A stretch of 64,000 nt of DNA from Megalobrama amblycephala (GCF_018812025.1 NC_063062.1:37001228-37065227), one strand, 5' to 3'. Shown: positions 12,250 through 24,059, numbered from the stretch's first letter. Notes: a model not told the origin generated them from the sequence alone. Program-made: numbers and translations.

Positions 12250-13580
12250 TCTATGATGAGCATGATATCTGATATCATATTTATAATAAAAGAACTGAAT
12301 TCAAAACCTTGACAGTTCCACATAAATACGAGTATATTCCCACGTGAAAAGGTTTTTCATTATCATCTTATGGCCGAGTAAACAGATGGTCCCGCCCCAA
12401 ACTCACTCCATTAGTTGGTCTTTGTATATTAGTCCGTGATAGAAAACATTTCAGCATGGAACAAATTACACATCTTTAAATACATTTATTTATTAAAAAT
12501 GTAGGCTTTGTCAAGGTAACCTCAGCCGTTTGTACATTTGGCCTCATCGTTACGTGCAGTAGATTAATTTTTCATAGCGTTTTGGATTTTTCAAGCCTCA
12601 TGGACTTTGAACTAACATATTTATTTACCATTACATCTATAAATACCAGCACTCATGCTGCTCTCCTGGTATCAAACCGGCGTGCACGGCTCACATATTT
12701 CCAATGAGTTTGCCTAATGGCGTGAAACGCTTGTGTGCCCCATTTGTTTGTTTCACTGTTTATTTAATCATGAACCATCATCACGTTATCACGAGTTAAT
12801 GGTTAAAATGGCTCTCTGTAATTGCATACAAATCTCCACACTTCTTTTATTGATGTTTCAGCCTTTACATATTAATCAGTCCTATCTGGTTGAAGAAACA
12901 AAATGTATTAAAGGCCAGCTGGATGAATTTGCAACTCCAAGGCTTTTTTTTTTTTTTTTTTTTTTCTCATCAGAGGTCACACTGGGGTCACTTCTTGCCT
13001 CCGGAAACAATTAAAGGCAGCATTATTTTTCGAGGACGTACCAGCCGGCTCAAAAAGCCTCGTCTGGCAATAGCAGAAGTGCAAGATAAGGGCTCAGCAA
13101 CGCTTCGGTGAATTATAAGTTTGTTCTCACCGCTCAGAGACCTTTTATTGAGATGCACGTTCGCACCCCTGTGTGCTTTGTTGACAGACCAGTCAGGGAT
13201 TTTTAAATATCAGCAATCTAAATTATATTGAACATCCATATTATTTCTGGGTGAAAGGTACATGGAAGTAATCAAACTGAGCCCTGGGAGCTGATACGTG
13301 CATCAAAAACAGCTTAATGCAGCTGACTGTAATGCAAAAACAGGAGATCATGTGAAGGGCTCGAGGACTTTTATTCCTTGGTGTAAAAGTTTGCAGTGGC
13401 ATGTTTGCATTTGCAACCAAAAAATGTTAATTAGTCTGCATGTGCAAGAGTTTTGCTTCATGTACTGTTAATAGAAATGTTTGTAACTATGGTGATCTTT
13501 ACCTATGCATTATATTCCCCCAAAGCTGATATACAAGGTGTGACATGAGGTTTATCCTCAGCCTCCTCCTTATATATATA
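12250..13580. other. No gene seen; poly(T) at 12944-12965
   Basis: Unique-looking sequence. The patch around 13030-13110, just after the T-run, has higher GC and no repeat features. Confidence 0.4.
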
Positions 13581-13585
13581 TAAGC

Positions 13586-13722
13586 CTTCATTTTAAGGAA
13601 GCAATACTGTAATTTTTAAACAATGGTTGAGTTAAATAAAACTACCCAGCAGGTTGGGCAAACATATAACCCAACTGCTGGGTTAAAACAACCCATTCAC
13701 TGGGTTTTTATCCCAGCATTTT
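13586..13722. mobile_element. Palindromic TA-MITE, one-arm fragment (copy 2)
   Basis: This contains one arm only: AATTTTTAAACAATGGTTGAG, then CCCAGCAGGTTGGGCAAAC, then CTGGGTTAAAACAACCC. It ends near CCCAGCATTTTG. A short (TA)n sits on its left. Confidence 0.75.
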
Positions 13723-13729
13723 GTATCAT

Positions 13730-14685
13730 GTTATGCTTACCACAGGCCTTATTTTATTCATAAATTGAAAAACCCCATAGGAAAATCTCGAGGGAACCGC
13801 TGGCGAATTAGTCTTCCGGGTTTTGGCGTCATCCCTGCAGCACTCTTTTGTCAATCAAATATCATTGTGATATTATTCCCGTCTATAGGCCTCAGTCAGG
13901 TTAGACGTCATATTGAATTTAACAGAGATGAAAAGGAAGCTGTGAGGGATAGATGTACAGTCTTTACAATGGTACGCACTGTATAAAGGTCCTATATCAT
14001 GTTATTTTCACAACTCAACTTTTTTGTCTACTGAAAGTTTTGTCAGCTGAACAGTCGGATTGTTGTTAAACACCAATCCATTGAATGCACTGTATTCTAT
14101 CCCTCACAGCCACATTCCTGTCAAAAATTAAATATGGCACTACCCTCTATTCTTTTATTCTGTCTTCCAGTTCCACTGTGAGGCTTGTTTAAGTCTGAGA
14201 CACTCTAGGCTCATTTCCATGCCCTAAAGAGCTCAAGGCTGCTGGCCTGTAATGAATTATTTTCCTGCTTTCAATCATTTAAGGCCCAGATGCTTTAGGA
14301 ACTGTTTTATTCAGTGCTGATTGATCTGCCCTTGGTCTCTCCATTCATTTCATGCTTTCTAGTTTTTAATATAACGGGGGGAGTAAACAGTATCGGCCCG
14401 ACTTTGAGGCAACTAATCATTCTGTTAATCTGAAGGATATGATGTCTGTTGAGGTAAATGGTGATGCATGACGGGTATTGTGTGGAGACTAAAGGAACAA
14501 ACAAAGACTGGCATTAAAAGGGTGTGGGGGGGAGGAAAAATGATTGAATGAAAAGGTCTCACATCTGTTTTGTATGTACAGAGTGTTTGCATGTTTGTCA
14601 ATGTTGCTTTTACTCTCAGAACAGAAAAAAATAGCATGTGTGTGTGGTCTTGTTTTGTGGGAACCAAATAAATCAGTAACCTGAA
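13730..14685. other. No gene or clear repeat seen
   Basis: Short ORFs without family resemblance. A G-rich run (GGGTGTGGGGGGGAGG) lies near 14520-14535. Confidence 0.4.
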
Positions 14686-14689
14686 GAAC

Positions 14690-15237
14690 CAACATTTTGG
14701 GAACCAACAGATTTGTCGGCTGCACATCCATCTCCCATTAATCTCACATTCCAGCACATCCCAAAGCTCCTCTATTGGATTGAGGTCTGGTGACTGTGAG
14801 GCTGTTTGGTTATAGTGAACTCACTGTCATGTTCAAGAAACCAGTTTGAGATAATTTGAGCTTTCTGATCCATCAGAAGATGGTCCACTGTGGTCATAAA
14901 GGGATGGACATGGTCAGCAACAATACTAAGGTCAGCGGTGGTGTTTAAACATTGCTCAATTGGTACTAAGAGGCCCAAAGTGTGCCAAGAAAATATCCTC
15001 ACACCATTACACCAGCAGCAGCCTGAACCACTGATAGAAGGCAGGATGGATCCATGCTTTCATGTTGTTTACACCAAACTTTGAGCCTACCATCTGAATT
15101 TTGCAGCAGAAATCCAGACTCATCAGACCAGGCAACGTTTCTCCAATCTTCTATTGTCCAGTTTTGGTGAGTCTGTGTGAATTGTAGCCTCAGTTTGCTG
15201 TTCTCAGCTGACAGGCGTGTCACCGGTGTGTCTTCTG
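14690..15237 (-). pseudogene. Tc1-like transposase relic (second family)
   Basis: On the minus strand the stretch 15223-15000 keeps a Tc1 reading, including NWTIEDWRNVAWSDESGF with the first catalytic Asp. From about 15000 to 14772 a shifted frame continues with HPFMTTV and KAQIISNWFLEHDSEF. A third segment (about 14795-14700) reads PDLNPIEELWDVLE with the catalytic Glu. The FQQDNAP-type motif with the second Asp, normally between HPFM...V and KAQII, is missing: the codons run directly from VDHLLMD to QKAQII. Frameshifts, this deletion and absent N- and C-terminal ends mark it as dead. It clearly differs from the element at 3.8-5.4 kb. Confidence 0.85.
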
Positions 15238-15242
15238 CTGCT

Positions 15243-15640
15243 GTAGCTCATCTGCTTTAAGGTTGGACGTGTTGTGTGTTCAGCGATGCTCTTCTGCAGA
15301 CCTCGGGCGAAACGAGTGGTTATTTGAGTTACTGTTGCCTTTCTATCAGCTGAACCAGTCTGGTCATTCCCCTCTGACCTCTGACATCAACAAGGCATTT
15401 TCACCCACAGAACTTCCACTCACTGGATATTTTCTCTTTTTCTGACAATTCTCTGTAAACCCTAGAGATGGTTGTGCCTGAAAATCCCTGTAGATCAGCA
15501 GTTTATGAAATACTCAGACCAGCCTGTCTGGCACCAACAGCCATGTCTCGTTCAAAGTCACTTAAATCGTCTTGACCATGTCTACATGCCTAAATGTATT
15601 GCCAACGTGCAACAAAGTTGCTGCCATGTGATTGGCTGTT
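15243..15640. repeat. Dispersed fish repeat beside the Tc1-like relic
   Basis: Phrases such as CATCAACAAGGCATTTTCACC, ACTCAGACCAGCCTGTCTGG and GACCATGTCTACATGCCTAA are ones I recognise as recurring in fish genomes. They are typical of the 3' part of an interspersed element. Boundaries and class are uncertain. Confidence 0.5.
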
Positions 15641-15879
15641 TAGATATTTGCGCTAAAAATATACTTTTTATTTGCACAAATTTTCTTAGCTTTTGAAATG
15701 CCTGATGAAATAAAGAGACAGATGATTATTAATGACAGGTTCTCATTAAAGTAAAATTTGATGCACAAACTGTGTAATTTTGTCCTGACTATTTAAAGCT
15801 CCAGGACATGCCAGATGTTAAACTGAAACCAATATCTTCAGCCTTGTTACCTGAATTTGATAAAAAGCAACTTTATGGA

Positions 15880-15904
15880 TTTTTTTTTTTTTTTTTTTTT
15901 TTTT
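15880..15904. repeat. Poly(T) tract
   Basis: 25 consecutive T. No retroelement body was identified on either side. Confidence 0.9.
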
Positions 15905-16229
15905 AACCTTGAAATATCAACTTCAAAATCAATCAATGGCTTCTGTTTCTTTCCAAAGCTCACCCCCCAGATATCTGTCCCGGGAGTATGTAAGTTTGGA
16001 GAGCAGGTATGAAATTACCGAAAAGGCTGGATTGCTTTACGGCAGACAATATGTCACTCCAACTTAGCTTTAGTGAAGGAGTGTTATCAGTACAGACATC
16101 ATAGCAGAGGCTAAGAGACCAAAGAGAACATTGAAGGAAGAGTCTAAAAAGAGAAAATAAGAAAGTGACCCTAAAAGTGACTGTGCAAACAGTTTATAGT
16201 GTCTTGACAGTAGTTGTAATGGGGCTTGT

Positions 16230-16300
16230 TGGGGGCTCGTCCGGGATCTGAACCCAGGACCTCTCGGACCCAGAGTGAGAATCTTAACCTAGACTAAACT
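16230..16300 (-). other. tRNA-Pro(UGG)-like sequence with CCA end, or tRNA-Pro primer-binding site
   Basis: On the + strand 16230-16247 reads TGGGGGCTCGTCCGGGAT, an exact complement of the 3' end of tRNA-Pro including the CCA that eukaryotic tRNA genes do not encode; it is the sequence used as a primer-binding site by proline-primed retroelements. The match continues well past the 18-nt site: the T-arm (CTGAACCC), the variable region (GGACCTCTCG), an anticodon loop reading TCTGGGT on the minus strand, and GAGAATC of the D-anticodon junction. The anticodon stem has two mismatches and the 5' acceptor strand is lost. It is therefore a reverse-transcribed tRNA or retroelement leader, not a working tRNA gene. 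Confidence 0.6.
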
Positions 16301-16305
16301 TTTAG

Positions 16306-16430
16306 AATAAACTTTTGCACTGAGTTCAGCTTCCTCTTGTGTCCCATTTGATACGACCCATGGCTCAAAAAAAAAAAAAAAAAAAAGGACACACGTGGAA
16401 GCCGAACTCAAAAGTTTATTAACAAAAAAT
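16306..16430. repeat. Inverted pair of AATAAACTTTTG...GTGTCC arms around poly(A)
   Basis: The arm at about 16306-16343 (AATAAACTTTTG, GAGTTCAGCTTCC, TTGTGTCC) is mirrored at about 16387-16420 (GGACACA, GGAAGCCGAACTC, AAAAGTTTATT). A 20-base poly(A) lies between them (16367-16386). It lies immediately after the tRNA-Pro-like sequence, so the two may be remains of one retroelement. Confidence 0.6.
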
Positions 16431-16439
16431 ATATGAAAT

Positions 16440-17825
16440 GTAGCAGTCAGAAGTCAATAACGTAATGCTAAATGAATGCATGGAAATGTAATGTGCCGTT
16501 GCGGTATTGTAAGTGCAAAAAGGAAACACAACCAACCAAAAGAGAGTAGAAACAAATAAAATATTCAGCCACCATTGCAATCTTTTGTGCTTTTAAAAGC
16601 CGAAGGGAATTAAGCAAAAGGTGTCTACAATGAAACTATGAAACAGAGTCATCCGTGTAGCCAGTGTTGGGTAAAGCCTCACAAAAGACACGGGTTAGCA
16701 CAAGTTTATATGATACGTTTTGATATACCTACATAACTTTCGAAATCATATTTCTTTCCCTAATTATTTAATTTATTTACTTAAGGCCTTTCCTTTCCCC
16801 ATAACGTGTCATATAGGCTACAGTGTGCATGAAACCATGTCGACAACAGTTCCATTCGTGCCTAAATTCCAGTCTAAGCTAAAAAGTTACAAATACACAA
16901 CTTCCAATAATATACTTTTAAAAGCAGTGTACCCTAATGCTGATCACACAGTACTTGTGTATGCCCTGCCCGCACAGGAACGAGTTTTGCTAGCAAAAGT
17001 GTTGCAGTGAAATCTTGATTGTGCTGACTTCCTGTGGGTCCCTGGTGAGTTTCTCTCCAGTCCGTGAACTAATTACTCTAAACCTCTCCAGCATCCACCA
17101 TAGCCATCTTATTCCACACATTACTGAGGCCGAGGACTCCAGAGGCCTGACTGGGAGAGAGAAAAAATGAAATAGAGGAAAAATTCAAGCACACAGCCCA
17201 TGTTTGAGTGAGGACCTTTAGAAAGAGATTGGGTGATTTTATTACAGGTATTGAAAGGCTCAGAGATTGATAGACAGCAGAAGAATCACATGTCCTCAGC
17301 ACTGAGAGAAGGGAACAAAGTCCCTGGTGTGGATCATCACTTAAATGTCTGACAGTGCGCACACACACAAACACACACACGTCCAGACTAAACTGATGAG
17401 ATAATTGTGAAATAGTCGGGTTGTTCCATCTAATTACTTCTGGGGGGAGTTCTGGTCGAGGGGGATTAAACTGTTCAAAGACACTAGTTATTTGTGCAAA
17501 GCATGAAATCAATTGACTGATAACCAAAATAGGACTGCCTCTGTGCCGTCTCAAGAGAAGTTAAACGTCAAAGTGTGAATTTGGCCTGCAGACAGCACAC
17601 ATGAGTTAGCTAAATAGCTAAATGTTTTCTGTCACTCGCTTTGCCAGACAGGTACATCTGAGTGTCCCTGTGTCCCTTCAGTTCACATTTCAGTTTCATC
17701 TGCCCCAGAGCACATGCTTCTTTCCAAAGAAAGTCTGAGAAGTTTATTTATCAATGGTGCTTGCCAAGGTTCAGCATCACTAGTATCCTATTTAATATTC
17801 AGTAATATTAGCGATTTGACTAAAG
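16440..17825. other. No firm gene; weak exon candidate at 17084-17150
   Basis: Mostly unique-looking sequence. On the minus strand a good pyrimidine tract and acceptor (TTTTTTCTCTCTCCCAG) precedes a 67-base stretch ending before a weak donor (GTTTAG). In one frame it reads ASGVLGLSNVWNKMAMVDAGE. I do not recognise the protein and no second exon is visible. Confidence 0.2.
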
Positions 17826-18135
17826 AAAAAAACTTTAACATGCAATTGGGAGTTATAACATCAGAATTGTGAGATATAAACTCGCAATTCTGAGAAAAAG
17901 GTCAATATTTTTTTTCCTCATAATTGGACTTTTTAACTTGCCATTGCAAGTTTATATCTCACAATTCTGAGAAAAGAATTGCGAGTTTATATCTCGCTAT
18001 TGTGAGTTTATAATGCAAAATATTTAGTTTATAACTTGCAATTCTGACATTATTTCTTTCAATTATGACATTATAACTTGCATTTCTGAGAAAATAAGTC
18101 AGAATTGTGAGAAGTCGCAATTACCTCTTTATTTT
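17826..18135. repeat. Degenerate AATTGTGAGAT/AATTCTGAGAAAA repeat, copy 2
   Basis: AATTGTGAGATATAAACTCG, AATTCTGAGAAAA, TTTATATCTC and their complements recur in both orientations, so the tract can fold on itself. It is the same family as 120-310 and 60010-60290. Confidence 0.75.
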
Positions 18136-18139
18136 TATT

Positions 18140-19925
18140 TAGTGTCGGAAACAAGCTTCCATAAAAAAACAACCTTTAAAATGACTTAAAATACACATGC
18201 ATAACAATGAGGCAATAATAATTGGTTCAATTAAAGTATCAAAAGCAAGTAATCATATGGTTTTAATGAGCAACGCAATGCAATGTACATAAACAATCAT
18301 CTTATGTACATTATGTATCATAATAAATGCCTGCAGAGGGCGCCTGTGGCCTGATGATTGTTGTTACACTTTACAGCATCATCAAATCCTTGTCATTCAT
18401 TTCAAATGTCCACTTAATCTTTACATTTTAACGGTTTTATTTTAACGGTTAATTTTAATTTTTTCACTTTTTACGATGTAGAGATCTTGATGAATCCATC
18501 TGAGAACCGAGCAGGTTTGGGGCAAAAGCTTATACCGAATAGACCAGAGAAGCCAACTTTCCATTATTTGTTTGGAGCATTTAAAATGATTTTATTATTT
18601 AAAACAAACACATATCAATAATTCCATGACAATGTTATTATCCCTAATTTTCTTATGTGTAAATTATCAAACCCTCTTGGATACTGATGTGAAAAGCAAC
18701 GACATGTGATCTATATAAACTGAGCTTTGCAATAAACATTTGAGAGAATGAGTACAGAGATTTTTAAAACTATTGCAAGATGTCAGTTACATAAAACCAT
18801 CTAAATGCAGATGATACCAAACTAAAACTAAATCAAATGAACTAGAGTTAAACCATAACTGTATATTTTTGTGTTTTTCTTCAAACAAAATATATGCTAC
18901 AATACATGCCAACATGGGTTAAAAAACGTAGCTAATTAAAAGTGTTACAAAGAAGGGAATGAATTTACAAATGAGGTAGGAAAGATGGGCACACTTTTAA
19001 AACAACACCTGCAGTGGTGTTTTCATACTTGTCATGTCAGATTTTGGTCTGTGTCATAGCTGGTTGAGAAAATCATTTGTAGTTTTTATTTATTATAATT
19101 AGTTTTCACCATTTGCCCTGGTTAACCTTGTAAGAAGAATTAAAAAACATTTCCACTAGCAGTTTGGGTCTGAACCAATTACCGAACAAACAGATCCAGG
19201 GCTTAAAATCAATCAGTATATCCCTCGAACCCACGACAGAGTAAATGCACATCCCACCAAGCACAAGCTTAGCTAAATGTAAACAGGCCTTCTCAGCTGA
19301 ACATATATGCATGTGTGCTCTTGAAACACACTCAAACAAACAATCGGTACAGACTACTTTCGTAATGCGGCTGAGAAGCCCATTAGCATTCAGAGCTGTT
19401 TGTCCATTCACCCATTGCCAGTACAGGATAAACACCAGCTGTGATTAGAGCTCAGGTGAAGAGAGAAAGGGAGAGCGATACTGAGGTAGAGTCTGGTTTT
19501 TCGCCACTGTCGCGGAGGGGAGCGAGAATGCAATCAATTTGAGCACTGGAAGTCAGAATATGGACATAAAGAAACGGACCCCTGGAGGAGGATGCAGGAC
19601 AGAAGCCAAATGCAGAGCGGAAATGGACATTTCATGGGCATAAAAGGGACTCTATAACACCTTGAAAGGGGCCAGATCAAATGCGCCGCCGTGGTTTTCT
19701 GTCAGAATTACACCAGCACATGGCTTTCTGCTTCCTCATGAGCCTCCGGGCTCTAATATCTGTGCCGTGTGTGTGTTCGAAATGCTGCGTTTTGCTCCCT
19801 GTACTTGGAAAGTGCTATTTTCTGTCTCGAATGAGGCCATAACATCAATAATGCAGTATCCGAATGGCCAGCGACCATAAACTTGTTACAGTAAAACTTT
19901 GACACATCATCAACGGGAAGAGTCT
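18140..19925. other. No gene seen
   Basis: AT-rich to about 19440, then a moderately GC-rich, non-repetitive patch (19450-19700) that has no coding signature. Confidence 0.4.
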
Positions 19926-19931
19926 GCTCAC

Positions 19932-20085
19932 CCTCCAGAGGAACCCGAGGGCTAATTATACTGGCAAGAGGTTCGAGTTTCATAAGTCGTGGGATGACAG
20001 AATCTATGCTACAATCTGTTCCGTAGAAGCCTTGCGGACACGTACACACAGCTGAATATTCAGTGGCGCTGTTAGTTACTCCTCT
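19932..20085 (-). other. Possible EGF-like exon or exon relic
   Basis: On the minus strand an open frame contains CTCPQGFYGTDC (20046-20011), which fits the second half of an EGF-like module (CxC..GF.G..C). The frame stays open to a plausible donor (GGAGG|GTGAGC, GT at 19931-19930). Upstream the frame is open for about 20 codons before a stop, with several AG acceptors but no strong pyrimidine tract. The first half of the EGF module is missing, no neighbouring exon is seen and I cannot name a protein. It could be a chance match, a lone exon of a gene with long introns, or a decayed exon. Confidence 0.25.
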
Positions 20086-20945
20086 AGCTGTGGAATCTAC
20101 ATGATAAACAGATATCTACCCATAGGGTCAAGGTTTAGCTGGTTACAGCAGCCCTGTTAACCCCCGCTGGTAGATGTTGCAACTAAACCATCTGGCTGCA
20201 AAAATCATCTTTCTCCATGCATGTGCATGTGAAATGCATTATTTTGCAACATTTTATGTTAGTATATTTACCATGCGGTGTCCTATACTTATTTGTAGGG
20301 CTTTTAACTCTTTCCCCGCCATTGATGCAATTTTTTGGCAATCCATGTTTCACTGTTATACAATAGAGGGCACTATTATACATCTGAAAGGGTACATAAT
20401 CTATGGATCAAAACACAGGCAAAGAAGCAGCATTGCTTATGCACATGTACTGTTTGCTAAGACAATCATCAAACATTCAACAGCATATAAATCAAAACTG
20501 CCTAACGTTACTGGATGAAATGAAGAGGAAACGACTGTGAAGCTTTGAGATGTTGATGCACTCAAGCTACTCCATCTGTGTTTGATCATCGCTTTGAATC
20601 CCATTCAGACGAAGGCTTTGACAAAAACGCAATTTTCTCATTGTTTTGTTTAGAATGTTGCTTTTTAAATTAAACTTACCAACATTCAAGTGTTGATAAA
20701 AAAGAATGCATGAAGGTAAAATAAAATGGTTCTTTCTTTTGGTATATTGACAGTTCAGATGAAAATGCTTGTGCTGTTAATTGTGTGTAGACTATGGAGA
20801 ACCCCAGTGCAATTGAATCGATTAGAAATCATGTAAAATTGCTTTAATATGTTGCCCAATGTGTTATGACCATTATTGTCTTTTAACTGAAGCTAGAGTT
20901 TGAGAAATAAACATTACGCTCTCTTTTTTTTTTTTTTTTTTTTTT

Positions 20946-21526
20946 GTAAATTGTCTTTCTAAATGTTTCGTTAACATGTTGCTAATGTACTGTTAAATGA
21001 GGTTAAAGTTACCATCATTTATCACTGTATTCACGGAGACAAGAGCCGTCGCTATTTTCATTATTAAACACTTGCAGTCTGTATAATTCATAAACACAAC
21101 TTCATTCTTTATAAATCTCTCCAACAGTGTAGCATTAGCCGTTAGCCACGGAGCACAGCCTCAAAATCATAGTGGATCAAATATAAACATCAAAATAAAT
21201 ACTTTACTCACATAATTCGAAGCATGCATACAGCATGCATGATGAAGATCTTGTAAAGATCCATTTGAGGGTTATATTAGCTGTGTGAACTTTGTAAATG
21301 TGCTGTAATATAATCGAGAGCTCATGTGGCAGGGAGCACGCGAATTAAAGGGGCGGCGCGCTGAAAAAAATCAGGGCATAGTTAATGATGCCCCAAAATA
21401 GGCAGTTAAAAAAATTAATTAAAAAAAAATCTATGGGGTATTTTGAGCTGAAACTTCACAGACACATTCAGGAGACACCTTAGACTTATATTACATCTTG
21501 TGAAAAAGCATTCTTGGGCATCTTTA
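20946..21526. mobile_element. 5'-truncated copy of the TTAA-flanked element found at 35.8 kb
   Basis: From just after a 22-base T-run (20924-20945), the sequence matches, in reverse orientation, the outer parts of the element at 35777-37612. Shared phrases are GTAAATTGTCTTTCTAAATG, GTGTAGCATTAGCCGTTAGCC, GATGCCCCAAAATAGGCAGTT and GCTGAAACTTCACAGACACA. It ends in GGGCATCTTTAA, a diverged version of the family terminus. Confidence 0.8.
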
Positions 21527-21529
21527 ACC

Positions 21530-22790
21530 TGTCCATTATTTCTGTGAAGTTGGAGACTCGCTTGCTGTCAGGGTGAGCCTTTATGCAAAATAGAAATACT
21601 CATGTAACTTTTGAACATTTACAGATAAGTATTAAGATAAGTTGAAATATGAGTTGAGGAAAAACACATCTCAAATGCATTAAACAGCACACACATCCAT
21701 CAAAGCACATGACAACAAGCCACGATATATGGTTTTTGTTGACAGTTTTTTATGTTTGGGACAACTTGGATTATGCATGTTTCCTGCAACAGCTCCATTG
21801 TTTTCCAGATGTGTTTTGTCCATAGAAATGCCTGGCGAATAAACTGGCAGATCAATTATTGTCGAATTTATCGATTAGTTGTTGCAGCCCTCAATGCCTA
21901 CCCCTGGGTTCCTAGGCGGACTCGATTCAACAGGTGGATGGAATAAACATAAATGGCATATTTAAAATCAGATATGACAAAATGTTTTTTTCTCCAAGTA
22001 TTTTAGACCTCTTTTTTTCTACCTGCAACAGACCATCAATCCAAACCCTTTCACCTGAACCACCGCTGAGAAAACGTCCTGAAGAAGACTAAATACATAG
22101 TTGTGCCAGCGGAAGCCAGTGCTTATTGAAGTGGAAAAGAGCCACAGTGTTTTCTTTCTGGTACTTGAGCTCCATCACAGCTAGTTTGTGTGAAGTGAGT
22201 CCAGCCCAGGAGTTCAGAAGCTCCCTCTTTCTATCCCTCTCTTCCCGTCAGGTCAAAATAAAACCATGGCGAGTAGACGCACTCGTCTGCCGATCCTTCT
22301 TTACCTATCCATCCCATTCTCCATCCGATGTCACCTCTCTTCTAACCTTGGATTGATGCCTGTGTGTGTGTGTTTACACAGACGCGGCGTGTGGATTGAT
22401 GTGTGCTGTTGACTGCTTCGCAAGGTTCATTGCAGACAAGTTAATCCGGCAGCGGCAGGGCCAGGGAGAATCGCCATTAATAACGCATGGAAGGAACAAA
22501 TAATATATAATTCCACAGAGCGCTGGGCTTACTGCTGTCCTCCTGAAAGTCAACAGAGACCTGTATCACTCAAACAGCGGCTGCAAAGATGATGTTTGGG
22601 GGTACAGGTTAAGAAAGGATGTGCTGCACATAAACGGTGACAGAATTCGGTGAAGAATCTTTTAGTTCATAGCAGGGTTGTCAGGTTGTTGTTTGGTATT
22701 AAAACAAAAACTTGACGTTATCAGCATTTTGCAGTACTGGGTATATTCTGAAACCACATACACCGATACCAGATTCTCTAAATTGTAATG
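21530..22790. other. No gene seen
   Basis: Unique-looking sequence; the patch at about 22200-22500 has higher GC without coding signature. Confidence 0.4.
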
Positions 22791-22794
22791 TTGA

Positions 22795-22885
22795 CATGCA
22801 TTCTCTGTAAAAATGCTTTGAAATGATATTTATTTTGAAAAGAGCTATACAAATAAATGTGAATTGAATTGAATTGAATTGAAAT
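22795..22885 (+). repeat. LINE/SINE-type 3' tail with (GAATT)n
   Basis: AAAGAGCTATACAAATAAATG followed by four GAATT repeats resembles the 3' tail shared by fish L2-type LINEs and their SINE partners. The body upstream is not recognisable. Confidence 0.55.
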
Positions 22886-23140
22886 GTATATTCGGTAAGG
22901 TAGAGTGAGGTAAGATGAGCCCTTTTTTACTTATGTGGTCCTCAAGATAAGGGGAAATGAGGCTGAAGAACAATGAAAGTATCTAACCTAATGTCAGGAT
23001 GTCTCCAATCAATTTAAATGGTCAGAATGCATCTATGTGTTCCTTTGGCTCGATTGCAAAGTTCACTAAAGTTGCGCCCCTATCAACAACAGGACACTTT
23101 CATTTTAATGCATTGTTCCCTTTTATCTGCATCATATTTC

Positions 23141-23290
23141 GGGTTTCACGTAGCTCAGTTGGCAGAGCATTGCAATATATAACAATATGCAATCATGTGA
23201 TCATGTGATCGTGGATTCGATCCCAGGGAATGCATGTGCTCATAAAGTGTGTATGCACTAAAAAATAACTAAGGTTAGGTTTAGGGATAG
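23141..23290 (+). repeat. tRNA-derived SINE head
   Basis: There is an intact A-box-like segment (TAGCTCAGTTGGCAGAGCA, 23151-23169) and a B-box (GGATTCGATCCC, 23212-23223), spaced too far apart for a functional tRNA. The anticodon region is replaced by a short repetitive filler (ATGTGATCATGTGATC). After the B-box it continues with AGGGAATGCATGTGCTCATA, as in fish tRNA-SINEs. A matching SINE-type tail (GGGATAAAAGTGTCTGC) occurs separately at about 25678. Confidence 0.75.
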
Positions 23291-23299
23291 GGTGAGTGT

Positions 23300-24055
23300 A
23301 GTCGTTAATAAAAAAAAATAGAGTTTTGCTAAATGGAAATAGCAGAAATGGTGTCCACACTTTGCATTTAAATGAACACGCATTTTGACTGGTAATGACA
23401 GTCATACGTCATTTCATGACTTTAAAACGTAAATATATGCTTGAAAAATGACCTATAGGGTCGTTTTTTTTTTTTTTTTTGGAGGACAGTCTGCTTGATT
23501 TGCTCCAGGTTGGGGGTAAGTTGATCCAAGTCAGTGGGTAAGTTGCACCATCTGGGGTAAAATGACCATCTGACTGAATCTGAATCAAACCCATGTGAAA
23601 TTAAAAACTAATTTAATAATCAGTTTTCCCTTTTACAAACAGTCATAATTATTTTCTTAAAGTTAACTTAAGCAAATGAAGTTTAAATTCCAATATGAAT
23701 TCTGAAACAATTCATTGAACACCCAAAAACAGACTAAACTAATAACAAAAACATTTCCGAAACTAATAAATATTTTATTCAAAAGATTCTTGGCATAATA
23801 GCTTTTCTGCAGTGTCAAACATGTTAGAGAAGAATTTGTTGAATAAAGTCGATGGTTTTGTTTTGTTTTTGCACACAAAAGGTATTCTCGTCGCTTCATA
23901 ACATTAAAGTTGAACCACTGCAGTCACATTGACTGTTTTAACAATGTTTTTGCTACCCTGGATCCCAGAGATATGATAATTTCATTTCTTTCTAGTGAAG
24001 ATATAAAAAAAAATAAAAAAAATAAAAATAACTTGGATTTCATCAAAAATATCTT
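23300..24055. other. No gene; poly(T) at 23464-23480
   Basis: The stretch after the T-run has repeated TGGGGGTAAGTTG/TGGGTAAGTTG/TGGGGTAAAATG phrases (23507-23568), likely a short decayed repeat. Confidence 0.4.
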
Positions 24056-24059
24056 AATT

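Noticed and set aside
16230..16300. Functional tRNA-Pro gene
   Set aside because: The acceptor 5' strand is missing, the anticodon stem has mismatches and the CCA is encoded, so it is a retro-copy or primer-site relic.
23141..23230. Functional tRNA gene
   Set aside because: A- and B-boxes are good, but the anticodon arm is replaced by a repetitive filler and no cloverleaf forms.
23272..23300. Telomere-like words (GGTTAGGTTTAGGGATAGGG)
   Set aside because: Not an array of TTAGGG; only degenerate matches following a SINE head.
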